A stretch of DNA of 64,000 bases. Origin: Nannocystis pusilla. Its GTDB lineage: Bacteria > Myxococcota_A > Polyangia > Nannocystales > Nannocystaceae. Location: assembly GCF_026626665.1 (NCBI RefSeq), contig NZ_JAPNKE010000002.1, positions 2,419,204 to 2,483,203 of the forward strand. Direction: 5' to 3'. Each line of letters begins with the position of its first letter. Position 1 is the stretch's first letter. Below the pieces are notes generated by a model. The model had not been told where the DNA came from. It saw only the letters and a program-made list of their open reading frames with translations, and ran no database searches. Below, one piece after another: positions 8,460-17,358 of this stretch. The translations under genes and the position numbers were made by a program.

Positions 8460-8756
8460 TCAGGCCTGCTCTTCCTCGTCGATCTCCGGCAGCTGGTACA
8501 CGATCGTGCGGTCCTGCTGCTGGCCCTCGACGGCCTCGACCTCGCCCTCGCTCTCGCCTTCACCCTCGCCGGCGTCGACGTCGGTGTCGACGATCTCCTC
8601 GTCCGCCTCGGCCTCGGCCTCGACCCCCTCGTAATTGTCGACCACCATCTCGGTGGCGACCGGCGTGGGGCTCGACACAGGGATGTTGAGGGCGTTGCCC
8701 GCCTTCCAGTCCTCGATGGCTCTGCACAGCACGGCGTAGTCGATCATCGGCGGCAT
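8460..8756 (-). CDS. Acidic small protein
   Basis: Starting at the ATG at 8756 (MPPMIDYAV), the product has 98 residues. The ordered N-terminal part is MIDYAVLCRAIEDWKAG. The C-terminal half is almost wholly Glu/Asp/Ala/Gly, with a final QLPEIDEEEQA. The longer frame to 8849 adds an Arg/Pro-rich lead that looks like spurious translation. No family is recognised. A compact helical head with a disordered acidic tail is inferred. Confidence 0.6.
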   Translation of the reverse strand: MPPMIDYAVLCRAIEDWKAGNALNIPVSSPTPVATEMVVDNYEGVEAEAEADEEIVDTDVDAGEGEGESEGEVEAVEGQQQDRTIVYQLPEIDEEEQA

Positions 8757-8898
8757 GGTAGTCCGCGGGCGTGGCGCCGCGCAACCTGGTCCACCGGCCC
8801 ACGCGCCGGCGATCCGCGGGTTCGCGGGGACCGGCGGCCTCGCCGGCAAACGGGCGGGAGGCGCCGCCGTCGGGGCCGCTGCTGACGGGCCGGGCCGC

Positions 8899-9522
8899 CT
8901 ACAGCCCGCGCTGAGCGCAGACCTCGCCGATCTGAGCCGTGACCTGATCGGGGGGCAGGGTGCCGTCCAAAACTACGATCTCGCCGAGGTCTCCGCGCTC
9001 GCGGGCCGCGTCGTAGAGGCGGGCGACGCGGCGCTGCAACTCGAGCGCGTCGAACCGCTCGCTGACGGCGGCGCCCTCGGCGGCGCGGCGCTGGACGCGG
9101 GCGAACGCCACCTCGGCGGGCACGCGGAGGAACACGTAGAGGTCGGGCGCCGGGGCCGCGTGGTTGATCGCGCGGACCCAGTCGAGATCGCAGTCGAGGG
9201 ACTGGTACGCGAGCGAGGACAGGAGGTAGCGATCGGAGACGACGACGCAGCCGCGGCGGCGGGCCGGATCGATCTCGTGCGCGATGTGCTCGAGGCGATC
9301 GGCGGCGAACAGGAGGGCCAGCGCGGCCGGATCGATGGGCTCGGCGTCGACGTGGAGGCGCTCGCGGATAAGCCGGCCGATCGCGCCGCCGCTGGGCTCG
9401 CGGGTCTCGTGCACCTCGTGGCCGCGCTGTCGGAGCCAATGCGCCAGCGCGCGCGTCTGCAGCGTCGTGCCGCTCCCGTCGATCCCCTCGATGGCGATGA
9501 AACGTCCGCCTGACTCACGCAT
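8899..9522 (-). CDS. tmk: Thymidylate kinase
   Basis: It converts dTMP to dTDP using ATP. The 207-residue length is normal. Visible motifs are the P-loop near residues 12-21, REPSGG (the TREP segment), SDRYLLSSLAYQ (the DRY motif) and an Arg-rich lid near 150-165. The P-loop reads GIDGSGTTLQ, so Thr sits where nearly all P-loop kinases have Lys (GxxGxGKT). Whether this is tolerated or a sequence error is unknown. The start ATG lies 6 bases after a TAGGCT box, suggesting a leaderless mRNA. Confidence 0.92.
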   Translation of the reverse strand: MRESGGRFIAIEGIDGSGTTLQTRALAHWLRQRGHEVHETREPSGGAIGRLIRERLHVDAEPIDPAALALLFAADRLEHIAHEIDPARRRGCVVVSDRYLLSSLAYQSLDCDLDWVRAINHAAPAPDLYVFLRVPAEVAFARVQRRAAEGAAVSERFDALELQRRVARLYDAARERGDLGEIVVLDGTLPPDQVTAQIGEVCAQRGL

Positions 9523-9528
9523 CGCGCG

Positions 9529-9534
9529 AGCCTA
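9529..9534 (-). promoter_or_regulatory. -10 box of tmk (TAGGCT), leaderless type
   Basis: On the minus strand TGCTAGGCT, an extended -10, ends 6 bases before the tmk ATG. No -35 is evident. The predicted start site falls at or next to the start codon. Confidence 0.4.
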
Positions 9535-9622
9535 GCAAAAGTCGCGCGCGCCTTGGCGCGTCCGGGCTCGGTCGCGGATTCCTCGCTCAGGGAGCGCCCG
9601 CGTGGCACACTCGCTCCGGCCC

Positions 9623-9628
9623 AAGGAG
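9623..9628 (+). promoter_or_regulatory. Shine-Dalgarno AAGGAG deciding the GTG start at 9638
   Basis: AAGGAG with 9-base spacing to GTG 9638. It favours this start over the GTG at 9602, whose extra residues (AHSLRPKES) come from reading through the ribosome site. Confidence 0.6.
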
Positions 9629-9637
9629 TCTTCGCCT

Positions 9638-10686
9638 GTGAATCAGCACCCGCCGTCCTCCACTGTACCGCTGGGCAGCTCGCAAAACCCCGCCCAGCCG
9701 CAGTACGTGCCCGCACAGCTCGGCGTGGCAGTGCAGCTCCCCGGGTCCTCGCAGCCCCACCCGGGCGCGGCGCCGATGCCGGGGCAACAGCCGTACCCGC
9801 AGGCGCAGCATCCGCCGCCGGGCGCCTATCCCCAGGGACAGGCGCCGATGGCCGCCCAGCAGCACCCGGGCCAGTATCCGCCGGGGCAGTACCCGCCGGG
9901 TCAATACCCGCCGGGACAATATCCGCCCGGCCAGTACCCGCCGCCGGGGCAGTACCCGCAGGGCGCCTATCCCCAGGGACAGGTGCCGCAGCAGCCGGTG
10001 CAGCAGGCCCACCACCACCCGCAGTCGGGCCCGGTGCCGCCGCCGCCCGGCAACGCGCGCATGGACGAGCTGCAGACCGGTGGCTCGCGCACGGTGTTCG
10101 AGTTCACGGGCACCCACGCCAAGTCCGAGACCGGCGGCCGCACCTTCGTCGGCAGCCTCGACAGCATGCCCGACCTGTCGCGCGAGCGACCCGAGCGCAT
10201 GGCCAGCAACCTCAGCCCGGGCATGCCCTCGTGGCTGATCGTGCTCGTCGGCTTGCTGGTGGTCGGCGGCGGCGTGGCCTATGCCGCGTTCCTCGGCGGC
10301 CAGGCCAGCGAAGAGACCGCCAACGCCGCGCCCGCCGAGACGCCGCCGCCCGCCGCGACCCCGCCCGCCGCGGTCGATCCCGCCGCTGCCGGGACGCCGC
10401 CCGCCGCGGGCGTGCCTCCGGTCGCCGGGACGCCGCCCGCCGCGGGCACGCCGCCTGTCGCGGGCACGCCGCCCGCGACCACGCCGCCCGCGACCACGCC
10501 GCCCGCGACCACGCCGCCCGCGACCACGCCCACGCCGGAGCCGGCCAAGACGACGCCGAAGAAGACGACGACGCCGAAGAAGACGACGCCGAAGCCGGAG
10601 CCGCCGAAGGAAGAGCCCAAGAAGACCATCAAGCCGAGCAAGCCGCCGCGCGAGGTCTGGGCGACCTGCCGCCGCCCCCGAAGTGA
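9638..10686 (+). CDS. Pro/Gln-rich single-pass membrane protein (apparent frameshift near the 3' end)
   Basis: The N-terminal half is Pro/Gln-rich, with a tandem GQYPP repeat at about residues 79-110. One transmembrane helix (WLIVLVGLLVVGGGVAYAAF) lies near residue 200. The C-terminal part is a Pro/Ala/Thr repeat (four tandem ATTPP) leading to a Lys/Pro-rich tail. No enzyme domain is seen. The frame as written runs to 10777 through the terminator hairpin. Adding one G near 10664 restores a short natural end, EVWGDLPPPPK, with a stop at 10684-10686, so I annotate that end. Envelope-spanning or scaffold role is inference. Confidence 0.7.
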
Positions 10687-10713
10687 GCGTCACTCGGCCA
10701 TCGTGAGGCGCCG

Positions 10714-10745
10714 AAAGAGCTCTGTCCCCACGGACAGGGCTCTTT
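10714..10745. terminator. Hairpin terminator between convergent genes
   Basis: AAAGAGCTCTGTCC (10714-10727) pairs with GGACAGGGCTCTTT (10732-10745), one mismatch in 14, with a CCAC loop. It ends in TTT followed by GTGC. The core CTGTCC-N4-GGACAG is shared with the 14-bp repeats. Confidence 0.7.
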
Positions 10746-10840
10746 GTGCATGTCGCAAGAGACATCTCGCCGGGTGACGGCGCGAGGCCGCGGTCATCGC
10801 CGCCGCGCGTCCCGTGATCGCCATCGTTCAGCGCAGGGAG

Positions 10841-10932
10841 ACACCTGTCCTTCGCGCCATGCCCCCGGAGACATGCCCCGGAGGCCCTGTCGTTTCAGAC
10901 CTGTCCTGAAGGACCTGCCCGATCAAACACCC
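10841..10932. repeat. 14-bp palindromic repeat cluster
   Basis: Successive degenerate units (ACCTGTCCTTCGCG, CCATGCCCCCGGAG, ACATGCCCCGGAGG, then CCTGTCCTGAAGGACC) fill the convergent spacer. They run up to the stop codon of the minus-strand transpeptidase gene. Confidence 0.7.
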
Positions 10933-12508
10933 GGCGGATCGGCGCGGGCGACCAGGACCTCGTCCTCGCCGGCGGGCTCGACCTCGGTCCGGCGGTCGGG
11001 CGACGGCTCCAGGCCCTTGCGCACGCGCACCACGCTGCCGGGTCGATCGCCGTGCTCGTAGGCGGTCATCCAGCCGGGGGGCAGCTGCGGGCCGGTGCGC
11101 TCGAACACGTAGCGGGCGTCGCGCGGCGACAGGTTGACGCAGCCGTGGCTCTTGCGGTGGCCGAAGCCGTCGTGCCAGTACGCGCCGTGGAGGGCGAAGC
11201 GGCGCCAGAAGTACTGCACCCACGGCACGGCCTCGACGTGGTACGGCGAGTCCTCGGCGTCCTCGGCGCGGTTGCGCATCGGCCCGTAGGCGAGCTTGTT
11301 GCGGATCCGGTAGACCCCGCGCGGCGTGGCGGTGTTGGGCTTGTGGCCGGTGCCGCTCGACACCAGGGTCACGAAGATCGGCTGCTGGCCGCGCATCACC
11401 GCCAGCGTCTGCTGACCGAGGTCGACGTCGACCCACGTCTCGTCGTCGCGGATGTCGTCGAGGGCCGGGCCGTCGACCCATAGCCGCAGCTTGTCGGCCT
11501 CGACGTAGGCGGACACGCCGGGGCCGAAGTGGTCGGGGATCTCGAACCACCGCGCCCCGCCGCCGCGCAGCGGCTCGGGCTTCACGTCGAGCGCCTGGTG
11601 GTACTCGAGCTGACCGCCCGGCGCGGCCTTGAGGCTCGGCTGGCGCCGCAGCACCGCCTCGCGGGAGACCGCCCACGCGGCCGCGAGCCCGGCCGAGATC
11701 GGGCGCACGGTCAGCTCGCGGCCGAAGAACTCGCTCGGCTTCTCGAACTTCAGCCCCTCGAGCGGCACGACCTGCTCGGCCCCGTCGAGCATCACCTTGC
11801 CGTGGCCCGGGATCTGGAGCTCCTCGACGAACGCGTACTGGTGATTGGCCGCCAGGATCTCGAGCGGCTCGGCCCCCTGCGTCAGGGCGAACTTGCTCTT
11901 GTAGCGCGGCACCTCGACCAGCAGGTTGCCCTGGCGATCGGCCCGCGGCTTGGCGTAGATGAAGGGCACCAGCAGGCCCTCCGGGATCAGCGGCTGCAGC
12001 ACCGGCTCGCGGTCGTCGGCCACCGCGTTCTTGAGGCAGGCGTAGCTGTCGTGGTCGACGCGGGCCCAGCCCTCGCCGGGGCAATCTGTCCCCGAGACCA
12101 GCTCGTACACGGCGAAGGTGCTGCCGCCGTCGATGCGGCCGCGCATGTCGCTGCCGTGGCGCGGGGCGGCGTAGACGACGATGGTCCGCGCGGCCCCGCG
12201 GATGCCGATCGGGAGCGGTCGCGTCACGACCTCGGGCGCCGCCACCTTCGGCCCCTCGCCGGGCGCGGCGGCCGGGCGCGGCGGCTCCGGCGGGGCGTCG
12301 CCGGGTTCGGCCCAGGGCTCGTCGTCCGCGTGCGCGGCCTCGCGGACGGCCTCCGGACGGGCGACCGCCACGTACGCGTCCTCGACATCCTCCTCGTCGC
12401 AGCTGGGCCCGAGCGTCAGCAGGGCGGCGGTGGGACCGATGGGCAGCGCGAGGCCGGCGAGGGCGGCCAGCCAGGCGGGGCGTGAGGTTCGTACGGGGGG
12501 GCGGACAT
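10923..12508 (-). CDS. L,D-transpeptidase (YkuD family), apparent frameshift at its 5' end
   Basis: It is a predicted cell-wall enzyme that forms 3-3 crosslinks or attaches proteins to peptidoglycan. The C-terminal YkuD domain shows the signature (HGAYWHDGFG then KSHGCVNLSP) with the catalytic Cys. The first 200 residues resemble an SH3-like region. The uninterrupted frame begins near 12371-12480 without a good start. Adding one C to the seven-C run at 12495-12501 joins it to ATG 12508. That yields an N-terminal hydrophobic segment (WLAALAGLALPIGPTAALL) ending in Cys, a probable lipoprotein or signal sequence. Its start codon overlaps that of the divergent MoxR gene region. Confidence 0.8.
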
Positions 12509-12542
12509 GATCGGGGCGGGGGTTGTGCCAAGCTCTTCGGAA

Positions 12543-13369
12543 GTGCAGAGCTTCTCAGGGACTTCCGAGTACATCGTCTCTCCCGAACTGTCGCGCGCCG
12601 TCGACGTCGCGGTCGCACTCGGCCGGCCGCTGCTCGTCAAGGGCGAGCCCGGCACCGGGAAGACGCTTCTGGCGCGAGATATCGCCAATTTCTTCGAGTG
12701 TCCACTGGAGCGTTGGCATGTCAAATCGACGACGAAAGCGGTCGACGGACTGTATCAGTACGACGCGGTGCGGCGCCTGCACGACTCGCGGTTCGGCGAC
12801 GGCGACGTGCGCGACATCTCTCGCTACATCAGCATGGGGCCGCTCGGCCGCGCGTTCGCCAGCGAGCGGCGGGTCGTGGTCCTCATCGACGAGATCGACA
12901 AGGCCGACCTCGAGTTTCCGAACGACCTGCTCCATGAGCTCGACGCGATGGAGTTCACCGTCCCGAGACCGGCGCCATCGTCGCGGCCCGTCAGCGGCCG
13001 ATCGTGATCATCACCAGCAACAACGAGAAGGAGATGCCCGACGCCTTCTTGCGCCGCTGCGTGTTCCACTGGATCGAATTCCCCGACAAGGCGCTCATGG
13101 CGCGGATCGTCCGCGTCCACCACCCGGACGTCGAGGACAAGCTGCTCGCCGGCGCGCTCGAGGCGTTCTACACCCTGCGGGCGGTCGAGGGCCTGCGCAA
13201 GCCGCCGAGCACCAGCGAGCTCATCGACTGGCTGTCGGCGCTCCGCTTGTCGGGGATCGACCCGGCCAAGCTGCTGGGGGCCAAGATCCCCTTCCTCGGC
13301 ACCCTGCTCAAGAAGGAGCAGGACATCGACAACGTCGGCCGCCGCCTGAAGGCGAGGACAGGTTCGTAA
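12543..13369 (+). CDS. MoxR-type AAA+ ATPase (frameshifted)
   Basis: These are ATP-driven chaperones that usually work with a VWA partner. The first frame encodes SGTSEYIVS, Walker A GEPGTGKTLLA and Walker B VVLIDEIDKAD. It then breaks at about 12967. The second frame resumes with IITSNNEKEMPDAFLRRC (sensor 1 and arginine finger region) and ends at 13369. One missing base (CCGAG for CCGGAG) would give EFTVPETGAIVAARQRPIVI, matching the family. GTG 12543 (VQSFSGTS) fits the family N-terminus; ATG 12507 is an alternative. The VWA partner starts 4 bases after the stop. Confidence 0.88.
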
Positions 13370-13383
13370 GGACATGTTCGCAA
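13355..13383. repeat. Two 14-bp units spanning a gene junction
   Basis: GGACAGGTTCGTAA and GGACATGTTCGCAA lie head to tail. The first contains the TAA stop of the MoxR gene and the second contains the ATG start of the VWA gene. Confidence 0.8.
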
Positions 13384-14582
13384 CGCCATACGAATCGCCC
13401 GGCGGGGCCCTGTTCCTCGAGTTCTTCTACGCGCTGCGCTCGCGCGGCGTGCCGGTCAGCACCCACAACTGGCTGGCGCTGCTCGACGCGCTGTCGCGCG
13501 GCCTCCACCAGAACTCGCTCGACGGCTTCTACCAGGTCGCGCGCTGCCTGCTGGTCTCGTCGGAGGTCCACTACGACGAGTTCGACCGCGTGTTCGGCCA
13601 GGTCTTCCGCGGCGTCGAGGCCGACCTGCGCGGGCTCCTCGCCGGCGTCGAGGCGTGGCTGCAGGACCCGAAGGCGCTGGCCGAGCTCGACGAGGCGACC
13701 CTCGTTGCGCTCAAGGCCCTCGACCTCGAGACGTTGCGGCAGGAGCTGCTCGATCGGCTCAAGCGGCAGAAGGAGCGCCACGACGGCGGCAACACGTGGG
13801 TCGGCACCGGCGGCACCTCGCCGTTCGGCCAGGGCGGGCAGAACCCGGCCGGGATCCGCGTGGGCGGGCAGGGCGGAGGCCGCTCGGCGCTGGCCGTCGC
13901 CGACGCGCGCAGGTTCCAGGAGTTCCGCAAGGACGTCGTCCTCGACACCCGCCAGATCGCCGCGGCCCTGCGGCGCCTGCGTCGGCTGTCGCGCGAGGAC
14001 GGCAAGCTCGAGCTCGACCTCGACGAGACGATCGACGCCACCGCCCGCAACTGCGGCGACATCGAGGTCGTGCTGACCCCCGAGCGCCACAGCCAGGTGC
14101 GGACGCTGCTGCTGCTCGACGTCGGCGGCAGCATGGACCCGCACGCGCACCTGGTGTCGCGCCTGTTCAGCGCGGCCCACCAGGGCGGCGGCTTCAAGGA
14201 GCTGCGCTCGTACTACTTCCACAACTGCGTGTACGGCCGCGTCTACGAGGACGCCCAGTTCCGCAAGCCGGTGCTCACGAGCAACCTGCTGCGCGAGCTC
14301 GACCACAAGTGGACGGTGATCGTCGTCGGCGACGCGTACATGCACCCGGGCGAGCTGACGATGACGAGCGGCGACTGGTGGGAGTCGAACCGCGGCCCCT
14401 CGGGCCTGACGTGGTTGGCCCGCATCGCCGATCGCTTCCCGCGCTCGGTGTGGCTCAACCCGGAGCAGCCGAGCCTGTGGCGCTCGGGCACGATCGCCGA
14501 GATCGCGCGGGTGTTCCCGATGTTCCAGCTGACGCTGGGCGGCCTCGACGACATGGTCAATTCCTCCGCCGGCCGACCGTGA
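13374..14582 (+). CDS. VWA domain protein, CoxE-like partner of MoxR
   Basis: The 402-residue product has an N-terminal helical region, then a Gly/Gln-rich linker near residues 140-170. A von Willebrand A domain follows, with the MIDAS signature LLDVGGSMD (DxGxS) at about residue 247. It matches the CoxE-like architecture found beside MoxR ATPases, where the pair is thought to remodel or metallate a client protein. No carbon monoxide dehydrogenase genes are nearby, so the client is unknown. Start ATG 13374 is closely preceded by AAGGA. Confidence 0.88.
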   Translation: MFATPYESPGGALFLEFFYALRSRGVPVSTHNWLALLDALSRGLHQNSLDGFYQVARCLLVSSEVHYDEFDRVFGQVFRGVEADLRGLLAGVEAWLQDPKALAELDEATLVALKALDLETLRQELLDRLKRQKERHDGGNTWVGTGGTSPFGQGGQNPAGIRVGGQGGGRSALAVADARRFQEFRKDVVLDTRQIAAALRRLRRLSREDGKLELDLDETIDATARNCGDIEVVLTPERHSQVRTLLLLDVGGSMDPHAHLVSRLFSAAHQGGGFKELRSYYFHNCVYGRVYEDAQFRKPVLTSNLLRELDHKWTVIVVGDAYMHPGELTMTSGDWWESNRGPSGLTWLARIADRFPRSVWLNPEQPSLWRSGTIAEIARVFPMFQLTLGGLDDMVNSSAGRP

Positions 14583-15084
14583 GCGCCGAGCGGCGCATGC
14601 TGATCCAGCGGCTCGCGCGCGCGGCCTGACGTGGGCTCGCCGGCTGCATGTCTTGAAGGACAGGTGATGCCGACGGGCCGCGCTCGTCGGTGAGCGCGCT
14701 CCGCCGGTCGCCACGCGCCGGTCCGGAAGGACACGCGACGCGGACGGGCGCCGACGCGCGACCCGCCCTGGCCGAACGGGCGTGTCTCGCCGAACGGACA
14801 TGATGGAAGTCGCCGAGATCGATGCGTCCGCCCGATCGGTCGTCACCTGTCCGAACGGACATGATGGAAGTCGCCGAGATCGATGCGTCCGCCCGATCGG
14901 TCGTCACCTGTCCGAACGGACATGATGGAAGTCGTCGAGGTCGCCGGCTCGCGCGCGGTCTCGACCTGACCGAACGGACATTCTGCGCGCCGCTCGTTGA
15001 CGACCTGACCGAGCGGACATGGCGATGAGGGCCGCGAAGCCGCGCCGCGTTCGCCGCTGCGCCCTCTCGCGCGCGCGTCGCCGC
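14583..15084. other. Long intergenic region with a tandem hairpin array
   Basis: There is no gene in this ~500 bp. Bases 14640-14740 carry degenerate 14-bp repeat units (TGTCTTGAAGGACAGG). From 14784 a regular 61-bp tandem repeat takes over. The promoter-like TATACT of the next gene ends the region. Confidence 0.6.
14784..15021. repeat. 61-bp tandem repeat built around the hairpin core
   Basis: Five copies of ACCTGTCCGAACGGACAT (or slightly changed) start near 14784, 14845, 14906, 14964 and 15003. The first two full 61-bp units are nearly identical, including the 43-bp filler. Later units shorten to 58 and 39 bp and diverge. Each copy contains the TGTCC-GAAC-GGACA hairpin. Confidence 0.85.
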
Positions 15085-15090
15085 TATACT
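15085..15090 (+). promoter_or_regulatory. -10 box TATACT, leaderless type
   Basis: A near-consensus TATACT lies 7 bases before the GTG start at 15098, with no -35 match at 16-18 bases. Transcription would begin at the start codon. Confidence 0.5.
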
Positions 15091-15097
15091 CGCGGCC

Positions 15098-16405
15098 GTG
15101 AAGCGAAGCTCGCGCAACTTGTTGATCGGCGGCGGCATCCTCTGTGCGACCTGGGCCGTATTGATTCCGCTGCTGTTCCGGGAGAGCTACAGCGAGACCG
15201 CGCTGAAGGGCCCGATCGTCGACACCTGGTCGGTGCCCGCCCTCGAGCCGGCGACGGTCGTGCTGCCCGGCGCGATCTGGGCCTCGGTCCCCGCGCGCAC
15301 CGCCGACGGCAAGGTGGCCGGTTGGGTTCACGAGGGCGCCGAGGGCAAGTTCGTCGCGCTCGAGGAGGCCACGGGCCGCGTGCTGTGGCAGGCCTCGACC
15401 GGCCCCGTGCCGGCCGACCTCGTGCGCAAGGACGGCTGGCGGGTCAACGAGCGCGTGCCGGCGGTGGCGGTGACGCTCGCCGGTGCCGGCGCTTTCCTCG
15501 TGGCCGGGAACCGCACGTGGATGCTCGTCGCCGAGGGCGGCGGCTCGGTCAAGTCCGGCGAGTTCCCGCCGCAGGTCCCGCCGGCCACGGGCGCCGCGTG
15601 CCTCGTCGACGGCAACTTCTGGATCGGCATCGCCGACGAGCGCGACGGCGGCATCATGCTCAGCGCCGCCGGCGTGCTGGCCGACGTCCGCAGCGATCGG
15701 CCGGCGGGGTGCCTGCACGCGGGCGACCCCACCAGCGAGCTGAGGGTCATCAGCCCGCTGCAGAACGCTCACGCCGATCCCACGCCGTACGCCGCCGACG
15801 ATCGCGTGCGCGGCTATCCGCCCGAGGTCTGCGGCAAGTACAGCAAGTCGCAGCGGATGCGGACCGGCAACGCCTGGTGCTCCGACTTGCGGACCACCGA
15901 CGGCGATCCCAAGCGCGCGGTGATGCTGCACATCAGCGACATCGTGTTCCGCCAGGAGGAGGACTGGTTGCTGGTGCGTCGGCCGAACTCGGCGGACGCC
16001 GTCGACTTCGCCCCCAGCATCACCGGCTTCGAGCTGTCGTGGCCGCGGGCGTTCTTCGACGGGACCGCGTACCGCAACGTCACCGTCCAGAACAACCCGT
16101 CGTCGACCTCGTTCGAGGCGAAGAAGGTCGAGGCGCGCACCGAGGTGACCGAGATCGTGACCTCGATCTCCCGCACCGGGGAGCTGCAGTGGGCGCGCAC
16201 CATCGGGCGCGGCGACCTGCCCAACGTGTCGCCCGATTTCGCCGAAAGATGGTACTACGCGCGGTCGCTGCTGCTCGCCTCGCACCCCGGCTCGCCGTCG
16301 CAGACCTTGTACGTGTTCAAGCCCGGGATGCTGCTCGCCCTCGATCAGGCGACCGGGGCCCCGCGCTTCCAGGTCGGCGCGCCGCTGCCTCCGCCCACCT
16401 GGTGA
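15098..16405 (+). CDS. Periplasmic beta-propeller-like (PQQ-type repeat) protein
   Basis: The 435-residue product has an N-terminal membrane anchor (LLIGGGILCATWAVLIPLLF). The remainder shows blades such as FVALEEATGRVLWQ, TRTGELQWARTI and LLALDQATGAPRFQVG. These are the Trp/Gly-rich motifs of PQQ-like propeller repeats, as in BamB. No catalytic residues can be named. It is probably membrane-tethered and faces the periplasm. GTG 15098 is favoured by the adjacent -10 box and the basic MKRSSR start of the anchor. Confidence 0.65.
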   Translation: MKRSSRNLLIGGGILCATWAVLIPLLFRESYSETALKGPIVDTWSVPALEPATVVLPGAIWASVPARTADGKVAGWVHEGAEGKFVALEEATGRVLWQASTGPVPADLVRKDGWRVNERVPAVAVTLAGAGAFLVAGNRTWMLVAEGGGSVKSGEFPPQVPPATGAACLVDGNFWIGIADERDGGIMLSAAGVLADVRSDRPAGCLHAGDPTSELRVISPLQNAHADPTPYAADDRVRGYPPEVCGKYSKSQRMRTGNAWCSDLRTTDGDPKRAVMLHISDIVFRQEEDWLLVRRPNSADAVDFAPSITGFELSWPRAFFDGTAYRNVTVQNNPSSTSFEAKKVEARTEVTEIVTSISRTGELQWARTIGRGDLPNVSPDFAERWYYARSLLLASHPGSPSQTLYVFKPGMLLALDQATGAPRFQVGAPLPPPTW

Positions 16406-16455
16406 GCCCCGGCTGCGGGGCCACGCGCCCCGGGCCGCGCTGCTCGGCGAGGGCG

Positions 16456-16535
16456 CCGATGTGCTTGAGGACATGTCGTGAAGAGCATGTCCTTCAAAAC
16501 ATTTCTCACCGGACATGCCTTCAAGGACCTGTCTC
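16456..16535. repeat. 14-bp palindromic repeat cluster
   Basis: Units follow one another between convergent genes: GAGGACATGTCGTG, AAGAGCATGTCCTT, CAAAACATTTCTCA, CCGGACATGCCTTC and AAGGACCTGTCTCG. The last one encodes the C-terminus and stop of the hydrolase on the minus strand. Confidence 0.8.
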
Positions 16536-17312
16536 GGCGAGCAGCTCCTCGACCATCGCCGCGACCTCGGCCGGGCGCTCGGCCTGGACCGTGTGGCCGG
16601 CGCCGGCGATCGTGCGCAGCTCGGCGCCGAGCTTGTCGGCCAGCACGCGCCCCGCGGTAGCGAGCGCCGGCGAGTCGGCGCCGCCGACGACCACGCGCGC
16701 GGGCAGGCGGAGGCCGCCGAGGTCGTCGAGCAGGGCGGGGCGCGAGGCCCAGGCATGGACCGCGCGGGCCATGTCGGGCCGGTCCATCGCCTGCAGGTGG
16801 GCCGTGGTCGCGCCGCGCACGTCGGCCGCGGCGTCGGGCGCGTGCAGCCCGGCGAGGATGCTCGTGAGGACAGGGCGCGGGCCGAGCGTGCGCAGGATCG
16901 TCGCCAGCGCGCCGAAGGTCAGGCGGTCGCGCGCGCTCGCGGCGTACGGGTTGGCGGCGACGAGCACGAGAGCGCCGACCAGCTCGGGGCGCGCGCGGGC
17001 CAGCTCGACGGCCGCGGCGGCGCCGAGCGAGGTGCCGACGACGATCGCGTCGCGGACAGCGAGCGTGCCGAGCACCGCGGCGAGGTCGGCGGCCAAGTCG
17101 GCGGTCGAGAACGCGCGGGCGGTGCCGCGGCTGTCGCCGTGGCCGCGCAGGTCGACGTTGACGACGCGCGCGCGCGTGGCGAGCCGCGCGGCGACGGCCG
17201 CGAAGCTGCCGCGGTGGGCGAGCAAGTTGTGGGCGAGCACGACGACGCGGGCCCCGCTGCGGCCGAGCTCGTCGAAGACCACGCGCTGACCCTCGCGGAC
17301 GATCGCCGGCAT
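16521..17312 (-). CDS. Alpha/beta hydrolase
   Basis: The 263-residue product has a typical small alpha/beta-hydrolase layout. The nucleophile elbow is GTSLGAAAA (Ser near residue 95), an acid candidate lies in GGADSPAL and the catalytic His in AGAGHTVQAERP. The oxyanion-hole HG motif is replaced by HNLLAH. The VDLRGHGDS segment is conserved. Substrate is unknown. The 3' end lies within a palindromic repeat. Confidence 0.82.
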   Translation of the reverse strand: MPAIVREGQRVVFDELGRSGARVVVLAHNLLAHRGSFAAVAARLATRARVVNVDLRGHGDSRGTARAFSTADLAADLAAVLGTLAVRDAIVVGTSLGAAAAVELARARPELVGALVLVAANPYAASARDRLTFGALATILRTLGPRPVLTSILAGLHAPDAAADVRGATTAHLQAMDRPDMARAVHAWASRPALLDDLGGLRLPARVVVGGADSPALATAGRVLADKLGAELRTIAGAGHTVQAERPAEVAAMVEELLAETGP

Positions 17313-17358
17313 GATCCCTCGTTTGCCACGACGTCGCGTGAGCCGGCAAGTCCGCGGC

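Noticed and set aside
10687..10777. C-terminal extension of the Pro/Gln-rich membrane protein
   Set aside because: It would be translated through a terminator hairpin and has no resemblance to the preceding sequence. A one-base change gives a natural stop at 10686.
14784..15021. Possible CRISPR array
   Set aside because: The 18-bp repeats are regularly spaced, but the fillers are near-identical rather than unique, spacing falls from 61 to 39 bp, and no cas gene is in the window. It is a minisatellite with a hairpin core.
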